From assembly GCF_021502655.1 (NCBI RefSeq), contig NZ_JAKFFT010000009.1:1-64000 (forward strand): 64,000 bases of DNA, given 5' to 3'. The notes below the pieces were generated by a model. It did not search any database. It had not been told where the DNA came from and saw only the letters and a list, made by a program, of their open reading frames with translations. Below, piece after piece: positions 27,476 to 35,542 of this stretch. The stretch is from Dyadobacter sp. CY347 (GTDB lineage Bacteria; Bacteroidota; Bacteroidia; Cytophagales; Spirosomataceae). Positions within the stretch are counted from its first letter, which is position 1; each line of letters opens with the position of its first letter. The position numbers were made by a program, and so were the translations under genes.

Positions 27476-27676
27476 TCAGTCACTTACTTTGTCAAATTCA
27501 TAATTATTTTTGATATGAGTATTTAAAAAAGTCCCTTTGGATCCAGCGTTTTTCATAGCCTGGTACACTTCCAAAGGGACATTTTTATAATCGTAAACCA
27601 TGCCTGAAACGTACACAATCCGCAACGTTTCCGTATCTCCATCATATATCATTTTCGAGACAACAGAAGATGGCAT
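27476..27676 (-). CDS. KTSC-domain protein
   Basis: A 66-residue protein resembling the KTSC domain, a small beta-rich domain found alone or fused to RNA-related enzymes. Its landmarks are VVSKMIYDGDTETLRIVY, VYDYKNVPLEVYQAM and GTFLNTHIKNNYEF. Its biochemical role is unknown; nucleic acid binding has been proposed for the domain. It lies 13 bases after the SYLF gene on the same strand. Confidence 0.8.
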   Translation of the reverse strand: MPSSVVSKMIYDGDTETLRIVYVSGMVYDYKNVPLEVYQAMKNAGSKGTFLNTHIKNNYEFDKVSD

Positions 27677-27689
27677 GGCAAATCCGGTT

Positions 27690-28373
27690 CTAATTTAAAT
27701 CATCAAGCTTATCTTTCAGATCAGCAACGACTTTGGACGAGATTTTCGATGAAGTAAAAATCGTGTTCGCGCTGTCTGTATTTCCATAGAACGCATTGTT
27801 AGCCTTGGCATCCACGGACAATGCTGCGCCGTTAATGGTTACGCCTGCAAATAATCCTTTGCTTCTGGAATAAGAATAGACTTCTGCTTCCAACTTGTAA
27901 TCTGTGCTCGCCGATGAGCTCCTGCCCATTGGACCTGCTGCCACAGAAAGGTCGCCGCCTAATGTAAAGCTTCCTTTTCCGATTTCGGTTAATGTTTTAC
28001 TGCTCTTGAAAACGAGGACAAGGTCCACAGCCTGAACACCAATTTGCGCTCCTACACTTCCACCCGTAATCGTAACAAACACAGGATCACTCCATTCACC
28101 TTTTTCATTTTTAACCATAGCAATTCCTTTGCCATGTTTTCCGCCCACCATCAGGCCTGCATTGATCAATTTTGGGACGATAATGATCCCTTTCGAGATA
28201 TCTAGCAGCTGCGCCGGAATGCTTTCCTCCATGCTGCTGAAATCATTCAGCACAGTAACCGCCGCCCGGATCTTATCTTCTTCCTTACCCTGTGCCCGTA
28301 CGCCTGAAATGCTTCCGGCCAACATTAAAACAATGGCCAGAACGCTGAGCAGTTTGAAATTTTTAGTAATCAT
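27690..28373 (-). CDS. Secreted SYLF (YSC84-like) lipid-binding protein
   Basis: A 227-residue protein from the ATG at 28373, which opens a signal peptide (MITKNFKLLSVLAIVLMLAG, ending VRAQG). An in-frame start 23 codons upstream has no signal character. The rest is one SYLF domain: IPAQLLDISKGIIIVPKLINAG, then GKHGKGIAMVKN, and TDYKLEAEVYSYSRSKGLFAGVTINGA. SYLF domains bind phosphoinositides in eukaryotes, and bacterial ones are periplasmic with unknown ligand. Confidence 0.88.
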   Translation of the reverse strand: MITKNFKLLSVLAIVLMLAGSISGVRAQGKEEDKIRAAVTVLNDFSSMEESIPAQLLDISKGIIIVPKLINAGLMVGGKHGKGIAMVKNEKGEWSDPVFVTITGGSVGAQIGVQAVDLVLVFKSSKTLTEIGKGSFTLGGDLSVAAGPMGRSSSASTDYKLEAEVYSYSRSKGLFAGVTINGAALSVDAKANNAFYGNTDSANTIFTSSKISSKVVADLKDKLDDLN

Positions 28374-28589
28374 GTTTGTAATTAAATTGTGGACATAAAA
28401 CGGAAAATCCCGTCTGACGCGTATTAAACGAGCAACTTTCAACTATCGTGCCTGCATGCGAAAAAACACGCTTTTCTGCACATGCTACACATTTTTCAAA
28501 CAGAAAGAGTCTTTTACGTATATATATGAAACTAAAAGATCGTGGTATGGTTTTGTTATAAATTCCTTTAACATTAATCCAAAGAAATT

Positions 28590-29069
28590 ATGAATGCCGA
28601 AGCGATAAGCCTGAATGAGAAAGAAGTAAAACCTGTGGTGGACCTTCTGAACGACTACCTGGCCAATTACCACATTCACTATCAGAAACTAAGAGGGTGC
28701 CACTGGAATATCAAAGGCCAGAACTTCTTTACCCTTCATGTGAAATTTGAAGAACTTTATACCAATGCCCAGCTCACCATTGACGAGATCGCGGAACGTG
28801 TACTGACATTGGGTAAGCCGCCACACAGCCGTTTTGCCGACTATATCAATGAATCGTCTATCAAAGAAATTGACACCATCGGCATGGTCGACCTGGATAT
28901 GGTGGAAGCGATCCTGGACGATATGGCAAAACTGATTGAGTTGGAGCGTTATCTGCTGATTGCCAGCGACGAAGCGGGCGACGATGGAACCAATGATATG
29001 GTTAACCGTTTTATGCAATTCAAAGAAAAAAATACCTGGATGCTCCGTTCCTTTGCCGGGAAAAAATAA
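28590..29069 (+). CDS. Dps-family DNA-protection/ferritin-like protein
   Basis: A 159-residue ferritin-like protein. The ferroxidase motif GCHWNIKG with downstream H-V-K-F-E-E-L-Y and IDEIAERVLTLG is the diagnostic Dps pattern. Dps forms a 12-subunit shell that binds DNA and oxidises and stores iron using peroxide, protecting against oxidative stress in stationary phase. It is monocistronic and closed by its own terminator. Confidence 0.94.
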   Translation: MNAEAISLNEKEVKPVVDLLNDYLANYHIHYQKLRGCHWNIKGQNFFTLHVKFEELYTNAQLTIDEIAERVLTLGKPPHSRFADYINESSIKEIDTIGMVDLDMVEAILDDMAKLIELERYLLIASDEAGDDGTNDMVNRFMQFKEKNTWMLRSFAGKK

Positions 29070-29100
29070 TCGGAATCAACCTATTAAATGAATGTCTGGA

Positions 29101-29128
29101 AAACCATCCCCATAAGGATGGTTTTTTT
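29101..29128 (+). terminator. Terminator of dps
   Basis: A 9-base stem (29101-29109 with 29116-29124) with a 6-base loop, continuing into a T-run, 32 bases after the dps stop. Confidence 0.9.
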
Positions 29129-29174
29129 ATGCCTTAATGACTTATTTGCGTAAATTCTCTTTTGTATTCCAACA

Positions 29175-30500
29175 ATGCGTAACATTCCCGTTTACAAGCT
29201 TGGAAGGCTGGGCATTATGGCCCCTTTCAAATTTGCCAAAAACCCTTTGCACTTCCTTCATCAGGGATTTGAAACCTGTGGGGACACATTCCAGATGAAG
29301 CTTTTCCGTGAGTTCGTCGTAACGCGCGACCCGGGCTTTTTCAGGCATGTTTTACAGCAGCATAACCGCAATTTCAAAAAAGGAAGTTCTTCTAAAATGC
29401 TTCGTCCCGTACTTGGGAATGGGCTGGTTACGAGCGATGGTGATTTTTGGTTAAGACAAAGACGGCTCGTACAGCCTGCATTCCACCGTGAAAGATTACA
29501 GGAATTATTCCTCGCCATGGGCGTCCTTACCGCATCTTTTCTGGACGAAATGGAGACCTTTCGGGGCAAAGATGCAGTAGACATTGATGCTAAAATGATG
29601 AGCATTACGTCCGATATTGCGCTCAAAACGCTGTTTGGAAACATGACAACGGAGGACAAAGCGCGAATTTATCAGCAGGTTAACAGGACTCAGAAATATC
29701 TGGTAACCAGGGTTCGCAAGCCATATCGCGTTCCCATTATGGCCTTTAATGGTGAAAATCGTCGTTTCGAAACGGATCTGGCTTATTTTAATAAATTAGT
29801 TTTCGAATTTATACATCAACGTCGCATATCAGGCGAAAGGCCGAATGACTTGCTGCAACTTTTGCTGGACAGCATTGACGAAGAAACCGGTGAGCAAATG
29901 AATGATCAGCAGATCCGGGACGAGGCAATTACCATGTTTGCAGCTGGCCATGAAACATCCGCAACCGGCCTCAGCTGGCTGTTACTTGAACTGTCCAAAC
30001 AGCCAGACATTGTCAGGAAGATCAGGCAGGAAAGTGTGATTTTCGATAATGTTCCAACGTTTGAACAACTCATGCAAATGCCTTACACCAGGCAGGTTGT
30101 AGAAGAAGGCCTGAGACTTTACCCGCCGGCCTGGACCATGACACGTGAAGCAACGGTTGATCAGGAAATTGAAGGTTTCGATGTCAAATCCGGCACTTCG
30201 GTTTTTCTTTCCGTTTTCGAGCTGCACCGTAATCCGAACTTCTGGAAAGATCCGCTGACATTCAACCCGGATAATTTCAATGCTGAAAATCTGAAGGACA
30301 GGCCGAAATTCAATTATCTGCCATTCGGAGCGGGTCCTAGGATCTGTATCGGACAACAGTTTGCAATGATGGAAATGCAGCTCATCCTGGCCTCGCTCGT
30401 AAAACGATTTGATTTTGAGGCAGATCCGGCGCATGCGGTGGGCATGCACCCGCAGATTGTGTTAAAGTCTACCAATGGAATTAAACTTTTTGTAAGATAA
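29175..30500 (+). CDS. Cytochrome P450
   Basis: A 441-residue soluble P450. The I-helix oxygen-activation motif is AGHETSA (about 256-262), the K-helix E-x-x-R is in VVEEGLRLYPP, and the heme ligand is Cys391 in FGAGPRICIGQQ. It resembles the CYP102-like and eukaryote-like bacterial group that often hydroxylates fatty acids or terpenes. It has no fused reductase, so it must use a separate ferredoxin or flavodoxin, and no partner gene is near. It sits 21 bases before the antiporter gene and may share its transcript. Confidence 0.93.
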   Translation: MRNIPVYKLGRLGIMAPFKFAKNPLHFLHQGFETCGDTFQMKLFREFVVTRDPGFFRHVLQQHNRNFKKGSSSKMLRPVLGNGLVTSDGDFWLRQRRLVQPAFHRERLQELFLAMGVLTASFLDEMETFRGKDAVDIDAKMMSITSDIALKTLFGNMTTEDKARIYQQVNRTQKYLVTRVRKPYRVPIMAFNGENRRFETDLAYFNKLVFEFIHQRRISGERPNDLLQLLLDSIDEETGEQMNDQQIRDEAITMFAAGHETSATGLSWLLLELSKQPDIVRKIRQESVIFDNVPTFEQLMQMPYTRQVVEEGLRLYPPAWTMTREATVDQEIEGFDVKSGTSVFLSVFELHRNPNFWKDPLTFNPDNFNAENLKDRPKFNYLPFGAGPRICIGQQFAMMEMQLILASLVKRFDFEADPAHAVGMHPQIVLKSTNGIKLFVR

Positions 30501-30521
30501 AAAGCAGCACCATTATCCGCT

Positions 30522-32135
30522 ATGTCTGAACAAATTACACTTTACATTTCGCTGATTGTCATCATTTTATTCCTGGTCATGCTGGCCCAGCGGATCAAAG
30601 TCTCCTACCCGATCGTTTTGGTGCTCGGCGGGCTGGCGATCAGCTTCATTCCTGGCTTACCGACCATTTCCATTGACCCGCAGCTCATTTTCCTCATCTT
30701 CCTGCCGCCGCTGCTTTACGATGCGGCCTGGCAAACCTCCTGGAAAGATTTTTATAAATGGCGGCGCGTGATCGGTTCCTTCGCATTCGTTGTCGTGATC
30801 CTCACATCCTGCGTGATCGCGTATGTCTCCAATTCGATCATTCCCGGGTTTACATTGCCCCTGGGATTCTTGCTGGGCGGCATTATCTCGCCACCCGATG
30901 CCGTTGCGGCGACATCGATCTTAAAAGATGTGAAGGTTACTAAGCGTCTGGTGACCATTCTGGAAGGCGAAAGTTTGCTGAATGATGCTTCCAGTTTGAT
31001 TGTCTTCCGGTTTGCGGTTGCGGCGGTGGTTTCGGGAACATTCGTTTTGCAGGAAGCAGTCACCAGCTTTTTCATCGTTATCATTATGGGCGTTGTGGTC
31101 GGACTTTCCATCGCACTGGTTTTTTACGCGATCCACCGCTGGCTTCCTACCACGCCGAGCATTGATACGATCTTGACCTTCGTGGCACCATATGCCATGT
31201 ACATTGCGGCAGAAGAATTCCATTTTTCAGGGGTAATCGCAGTGGTAACGGGCGGCTTGTTCCTATCCTATCACAGCCACAGCATTATGGGACATTTAAG
31301 CCGGATACAAGGTGTAAATGTCTGGTCGACAGTGGGTTTTGTATTAAATGGCATTGTCTTCATGCTTATCGGCCTCGAACTTCCTGTTATTGTGGATGAA
31401 ATGGGACCCGGCGCATTGCCCGATGCCATTAAATACGGCCTCATCATTTCGCTGGTAGTGATCCTGACGCGACTTGCGTCTGCCATCGGCGCTTCACTCT
31501 TTACCGTCGTGGTCAGCCGATACATCCGCACCGCCGATAGCAGGCCCGGACTACGTGCGCCGTTTATGTTTGGTTGGGCTGGTATGCGCGGTGTGGTTTC
31601 GCTTGCGTCTGCATTGTCCATTCCGCTGTTGCTGACCAATGGTCAGCCGTTTCCGCAGCGCAACATGATCCTGTTCATTACATTCGTTGTGATTTTGGTA
31701 ACACTTGTTTTCCAAGGACTTACCTTACCATTGGTTATCAAATGGATGGACGTGGGTGAGATGGACTACGAGATTACCGCTCAGGAACAGGACATTAAGA
31801 TCAGGAAAAAACTGGCGGAGGAATCGCTGCAACTAATCAACGAGCAGCACGCCGACGAACTTCCTAAAAATGAATTATTGCAAAGTTTGAAGGCGAAGCT
31901 GGAAAGCGATATCGGGTTTCTGGAACACGTCAAGCATCCTGAAGTTAGCAATGAAGGTTACGATTATATCAAAGAATTCCAGCACATTACCAAAGAACTG
32001 CTGGACCATAAGCGTGCTGTTTTAAATAAATTCAATAAAAAAGAAACCTTCGAGGCAGAGGTGATCCGCCAGCACCTGGCCCAGTTGGATCTGGAAGAAG
32101 AAAAAATCCGCCAACAGTTTCTTCACATGGACTAA
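30522..32135 (+). CDS. CPA1-family Na+/H+ antiporter
   Basis: A 537-residue protein with about 12 membrane segments, then a cytoplasmic tail (about 410-537) rich in charged residues and coiled-coil pattern. The ion-binding ISPPDAVAATSILK segment and FHFSGVIAVVTGGL are the typical NhaP/NHE-type motifs. It exchanges Na+ or K+ for H+ to control pH and salt. Its 21-base spacing from the P450 gene suggests one operon, with no obvious functional link. Confidence 0.92.
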   Translation: MSEQITLYISLIVIILFLVMLAQRIKVSYPIVLVLGGLAISFIPGLPTISIDPQLIFLIFLPPLLYDAAWQTSWKDFYKWRRVIGSFAFVVVILTSCVIAYVSNSIIPGFTLPLGFLLGGIISPPDAVAATSILKDVKVTKRLVTILEGESLLNDASSLIVFRFAVAAVVSGTFVLQEAVTSFFIVIIMGVVVGLSIALVFYAIHRWLPTTPSIDTILTFVAPYAMYIAAEEFHFSGVIAVVTGGLFLSYHSHSIMGHLSRIQGVNVWSTVGFVLNGIVFMLIGLELPVIVDEMGPGALPDAIKYGLIISLVVILTRLASAIGASLFTVVVSRYIRTADSRPGLRAPFMFGWAGMRGVVSLASALSIPLLLTNGQPFPQRNMILFITFVVILVTLVFQGLTLPLVIKWMDVGEMDYEITAQEQDIKIRKKLAEESLQLINEQHADELPKNELLQSLKAKLESDIGFLEHVKHPEVSNEGYDYIKEFQHITKELLDHKRAVLNKFNKKETFEAEVIRQHLAQLDLEEEKIRQQFLHMD

Positions 32136-32147
32136 TCCCACTGATGT

Positions 32148-33098
32148 TTAAACCAGCCCATGCTCATGTACGGGATATACGGCCGCAACCATTTTTCTGT
32201 TTTTTGATTCTCTGTCAAAGTAATAGTCCAGCCGCCCGAGGTTAATGCCCGCAAAACCAACCTGGTTAATGGTCGTCATTTTGCCATCCAGGTTCATGAT
32301 ATCCTCGGGCAATTTCATGAATGTGTGCGTATGTCCACCAATGATAAGGTCAATGTTACGCGTTGACTTGGCCAGTATCTGATCGGAAACTTTGTTGTCT
32401 TTGTATTTATAACCCAAATGCGAGAGGCAGATCACAAGATCGCAATGCTCATCATTTTTCAGAAATGATGCCGTTTCGTTCGCTTTGGTGATCGGATCGA
32501 GATATTCGGTTTCTCCGTAATTCTTTTTGTTTACCAAACCATTTAATTCAATCCCCAGTCCGAAAACTCCGATTTTCAAGCCTAGTTTTTCAAAGATTTT
32601 ATAAGGTTGGGTTTTGCCTTTAAGCTTCGTATTATCAAAATTATAATTACTGACAAGGAATGGGAATTTGGCGTGTGGAAGCTGCTTTGCGAAGCCGGCA
32701 ATGCCATTATCGAAATCGTGGTTGCCCATGGTGGCAGCGTCATAACCCATATCGCTCATGATCTGCATTTCCAGCTCGCCTCCGTAAAGATTGAAATAAG
32801 GTGTTCCCTGAAAAATATCGCCAGCGTCCAGCAAAAGCACATTCTTCTGCTCCTGACGTATCTTATTAACCAAGGCCGCCCGGCGGGCAACGCCTCCTAA
32901 TCCCTGATTTCGGGAGCCATCCATCGGAAAGGGTTCAATGCGGCTGTGCACATCATTCGTATGTAAAATCGTAAGCCGCACCGTCGACTCCCGGGCAAAT
33001 GCCTCGAAAGGGTTCCCCAACGCCAATAAAGCACCTGCACCCGCGCTCTTTTTCAAGAAATCCCTGCGGTTACTCCTTAACAATGACAATTCTTCCAT
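32148..33098 (-). CDS. 5'-nucleotidase-type metallophosphatase (catalytic half)
   Basis: A 316-residue calcineurin-like phosphoesterase matching the N-terminal half of UshA-type 5'-nucleotidases. The Tat-like leader is NRRDFLKKSAGAGALLALG. Metal-binding motifs are LTILHTNDVHSR, LLDAGDIFQGTPYF, MGNHDFDNG and IIGGHTHTF. It lacks the C-terminal substrate-binding domain, which is encoded by the separate overlapping gene upstream. It would hydrolyse nucleotides or other phosphate esters in the periplasm. The two halves overlap by 29 bases and are probably co-translated. Confidence 0.9.
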   Translation of the reverse strand: MEELSLLRSNRRDFLKKSAGAGALLALGNPFEAFARESTVRLTILHTNDVHSRIEPFPMDGSRNQGLGGVARRAALVNKIRQEQKNVLLLDAGDIFQGTPYFNLYGGELEMQIMSDMGYDAATMGNHDFDNGIAGFAKQLPHAKFPFLVSNYNFDNTKLKGKTQPYKIFEKLGLKIGVFGLGIELNGLVNKKNYGETEYLDPITKANETASFLKNDEHCDLVICLSHLGYKYKDNKVSDQILAKSTRNIDLIIGGHTHTFMKLPEDIMNLDGKMTTINQVGFAGINLGRLDYYFDRESKNRKMVAAVYPVHEHGLV

Positions 33099-33831
33099 CG
33101 AGCTGAGCGGTTATTTTTTTCCCCTGACGGGTCAGATCATTTATGTTATCCAAAAGCGCTTCGCGCACTTTTTTGTTAATTTCTTTTCGTTCAATCGGGT
33201 TGCGCAAGCATTCGAGATCATCGCCGCCATCTGCCAGATAATCGTATGTAAGCAGGTTGTAGGTCTTGGTTTTATCAAAAGGTTCACCCGCAATGGTCAC
33301 GTCGTAAGCAACGCCGTTCCTGATTTTCATCCGCATTCCGGATATCGGTTCCCCATCCTTTTTGACAATAAAATCAATGACTTCCTGCACTTTCTCACCG
33401 GATAGTTTAAGGGTAACCATCTCATTTTCAAATGGCATTAATTCAAATACATTCGAAACTGTAATGTTGCCTTCCGGAAAAGTGGTCCTTAATCCGCCTT
33501 TCGTAGATAATGTAAATTGAATGGTCGGATCCTTTTTCAAACCTTCGGTAAGCATTGCATCCGCGAAGTAATTACCCATCAATGTTTCCGGATCAGACGG
33601 TTTGGTAAGCGCCTTTTCCGTCTGGCCGATGACTTTACTCATTTCGGCCTGCATTTTCGCTTTATAGGGAAGATAATATTTTACAATTGAAGAGTCCTCA
33701 ACAACCTGATTATCAATTCCGTATTGCTTGTATTCGTTTTTGGTAACGGCTAAATGTCGCTGGCAGGATGAGAGGGAGGCAATCGCAATTGTCCAGGCCA
33801 GATAAGTGAATTGTCGCGGAGACAGGGTCAT
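33070..33831 (-). CDS. 5'-nucleotidase C-terminal-domain lipoprotein (binding half)
   Basis: A 253-residue protein with a lipoprotein signal (SLSSC, Cys23). The remainder matches the 5'-nucleotidase C-terminal domain, which holds the adenine/ribose pocket in UshA: PSDPETLMGNYFADAML, TFPEGNITVSNVFELMPFENE, and LTYDYLADGGDDLECL. It lies upstream of the catalytic half, the reverse of the order in the fused enzyme. Lipid-anchored here and Tat-exported there, the halves may meet in the periplasm. A -7 box lies about 20 bases upstream. Confidence 0.88.
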   Translation of the reverse strand: MTLSPRQFTYLAWTIAIASLSSCQRHLAVTKNEYKQYGIDNQVVEDSSIVKYYLPYKAKMQAEMSKVIGQTEKALTKPSDPETLMGNYFADAMLTEGLKKDPTIQFTLSTKGGLRTTFPEGNITVSNVFELMPFENEMVTLKLSGEKVQEVIDFIVKKDGEPISGMRMKIRNGVAYDVTIAGEPFDKTKTYNLLTYDYLADGGDDLECLRNPIERKEINKKVREALLDNINDLTRQGKKITAQLDGRIVIVKE

Positions 33832-33851
33832 AATGCTATTTGTTGCGTTTA

Positions 33852-33859
33852 CAAAAATA
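33852..33859 (-). promoter_or_regulatory. -7 box of the split 5'-nucleotidase operon
   Basis: On the minus strand TATTTTTG is an exact TAnnTTTG box 20 bases before the ATG at 33831. A TTTT run sits near the -33 position. Confidence 0.5.
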
Positions 33860-33874
33860 GCGAGGAATTTATGA

Positions 33875-33908
33875 AAAGAGACTTCCCGGCGAACCAGAAA
33901 GTCTCTTT
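33875..33908 (-). terminator. Terminator after SusD
   Basis: A 10-base perfect stem (33875-33884 with 33899-33908) with T-rich flanks on both strands. It lies 24 bases beyond the SusD stop and ends the susCD transcript before the nucleotidase promoter. Confidence 0.8.
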
Positions 33909-33931
33909 AAATTAATTGGCTTCAAGAATTT

Positions 33932-35521
33932 TTACCAGCCGTCGTTCTGTCTCAGATTCGGGTTCGCATCAATTTGCGACTGCGGGATCGGATATAATTC
34001 CAATCTGGGAGAATACGGGATCAGCACATTATCCACGATCTGATCTTCGGACATGGCCGCGATTTCCTGTTGCAATGTGCCCCATCTGCGAATGTCAAAA
34101 ACGGTTGTCATTTCACCGGTAAGTTCCAACCGGCGCTCGTTGCGGATAGCCGTGCGAAGCGCAGCTGCTGCCGTAGTTTTCGAAGCCGTTGCCTTGGCGC
34201 GCGCGCGAACCCGGTTCAAAATGGGCAATGCCAGTGCCGTCTTCCCGGTTTCAACCAATGCTTCCGCATAACAAAGCAGCACATCTGAAAAACGTAATTC
34301 TATCAAATCTGCGCTGTATCCCTGAATGGCAGCACCCGCAGGACGGGCAACTCTTGCCAGCTTACCGTATGCGATGCCATATTTGAAATCATCATGCGCC
34401 AGAGACGCATTGGTGCGCTTGTTCACATAATTGCCGATCGTCGGGTTGTAGATAATGCTGTCACCTTCCTCCGCTCCTGCCCTTCCGCCACCTTTGAAAG
34501 TATATCGGTCTACCAATGTAAATGGCCTGCGGGTATCGGTTTTTTCAAATAACTTATAAAAATCATAAGTCAAACCGTAATTCGTCTGCTCGTCGCCATT
34601 GACCAGCCCGGCCGGGAAAAGATTGAATGGAAGAATGTTCCCGTTCGGATTGGAAGAATTGACAAAATAACCGAATGATAGCACGATCTCACGGTTGCGT
34701 TCATTGTCCAGTGAGAAGACCTCTGCGAAGTCCGGGATCAGCTCAAAATCATACTTTTCTTCGTTTACCGGACCCACGATCTCGCTGAATTTGTCAACCG
34801 CTTTCTGGTAATTTTCTGTCCTGCTTAAAGGTTTCCCAGCCATTGTCAGATACACTTTGCCAAGCATGGCTTTGGCAGCTCCTGCGGACACGCGCCCCAG
34901 TTCAGCGCCGCCGCGGGAATCGGGCAGGTTGGCTTCCGCAAATGTCAAATCCGCGATGATAGCGTCATAAACAGCCACATCTGTTTCCTTGGGAGCAAAA
35001 ATCAAATCTTCATCGGATAACGAATTGATTTCTTGCAAGATCAAAGGCACCCCGCCAAAAAAACGAACAAGGTTAAAATAGGCATAAGCCCGCAAAAAAC
35101 GTGCTTCCGCAATGTACGGATCCGCTTCCTCTTCTTCACCCGGAACAGCCCGCGCAGCATTGTCTATAACTGTATTGGCCCGAAAAATAATTTTGTAGAA
35201 CCGGGACCAGACCGCCTCGAACGCACCAGACGTGGACACATGTCCGAAACGATAATAAGGATCGGAACCAGAACCCAAAATTCCCGCCGTAGCATAACGG
35301 TGCCCTGACTCAGTAAGAATAAACCGACTGGAAATGTCAACAAAATCCGGCGCTGTCCAAGCCTGGTAAACGCCTATGGTTGCCTGGTTAAGACCGTCTT
35401 CATCTTTAAAAACAACTTCCTTGCTCAGCGACGAATAAGGCGATTCTTCCAGGTTGTCTTTGCAGGAAACAATGCCCAGCGTGAGCGCAAGCATTGCCGT
35501 GATTTTTATATGGTATTTCAT
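33932..35521 (-). CDS. SusD/RagB-family nutrient-binding lipoprotein
   Basis: A 529-residue outer-membrane lipoprotein. The lipobox is GIVSC (Cys20). TPR-rich SusD fold landmarks are ARFLRAYAYFNLVRFFGGVPL, the C-terminal IRNERRLELTGE and DIRRWGTL, and the end YPIPQSQIDANPNL. SusD proteins sit on top of SusC and bind the glycan or other ligand before import. It is downstream of SusC by 21 bases. There is no nearby glycosidase on the same strand, so the substrate is not predictable. Confidence 0.95.
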   Translation of the reverse strand: MKYHIKITAMLALTLGIVSCKDNLEESPYSSLSKEVVFKDEDGLNQATIGVYQAWTAPDFVDISSRFILTESGHRYATAGILGSGSDPYYRFGHVSTSGAFEAVWSRFYKIIFRANTVIDNAARAVPGEEEEADPYIAEARFLRAYAYFNLVRFFGGVPLILQEINSLSDEDLIFAPKETDVAVYDAIIADLTFAEANLPDSRGGAELGRVSAGAAKAMLGKVYLTMAGKPLSRTENYQKAVDKFSEIVGPVNEEKYDFELIPDFAEVFSLDNERNREIVLSFGYFVNSSNPNGNILPFNLFPAGLVNGDEQTNYGLTYDFYKLFEKTDTRRPFTLVDRYTFKGGGRAGAEEGDSIIYNPTIGNYVNKRTNASLAHDDFKYGIAYGKLARVARPAGAAIQGYSADLIELRFSDVLLCYAEALVETGKTALALPILNRVRARAKATASKTTAAAALRTAIRNERRLELTGEMTTVFDIRRWGTLQQEIAAMSEDQIVDNVLIPYSPRLELYPIPQSQIDANPNLRQNDGW

Positions 35522-35542
35522 ATGAGTAATGCTTTATCTGAA

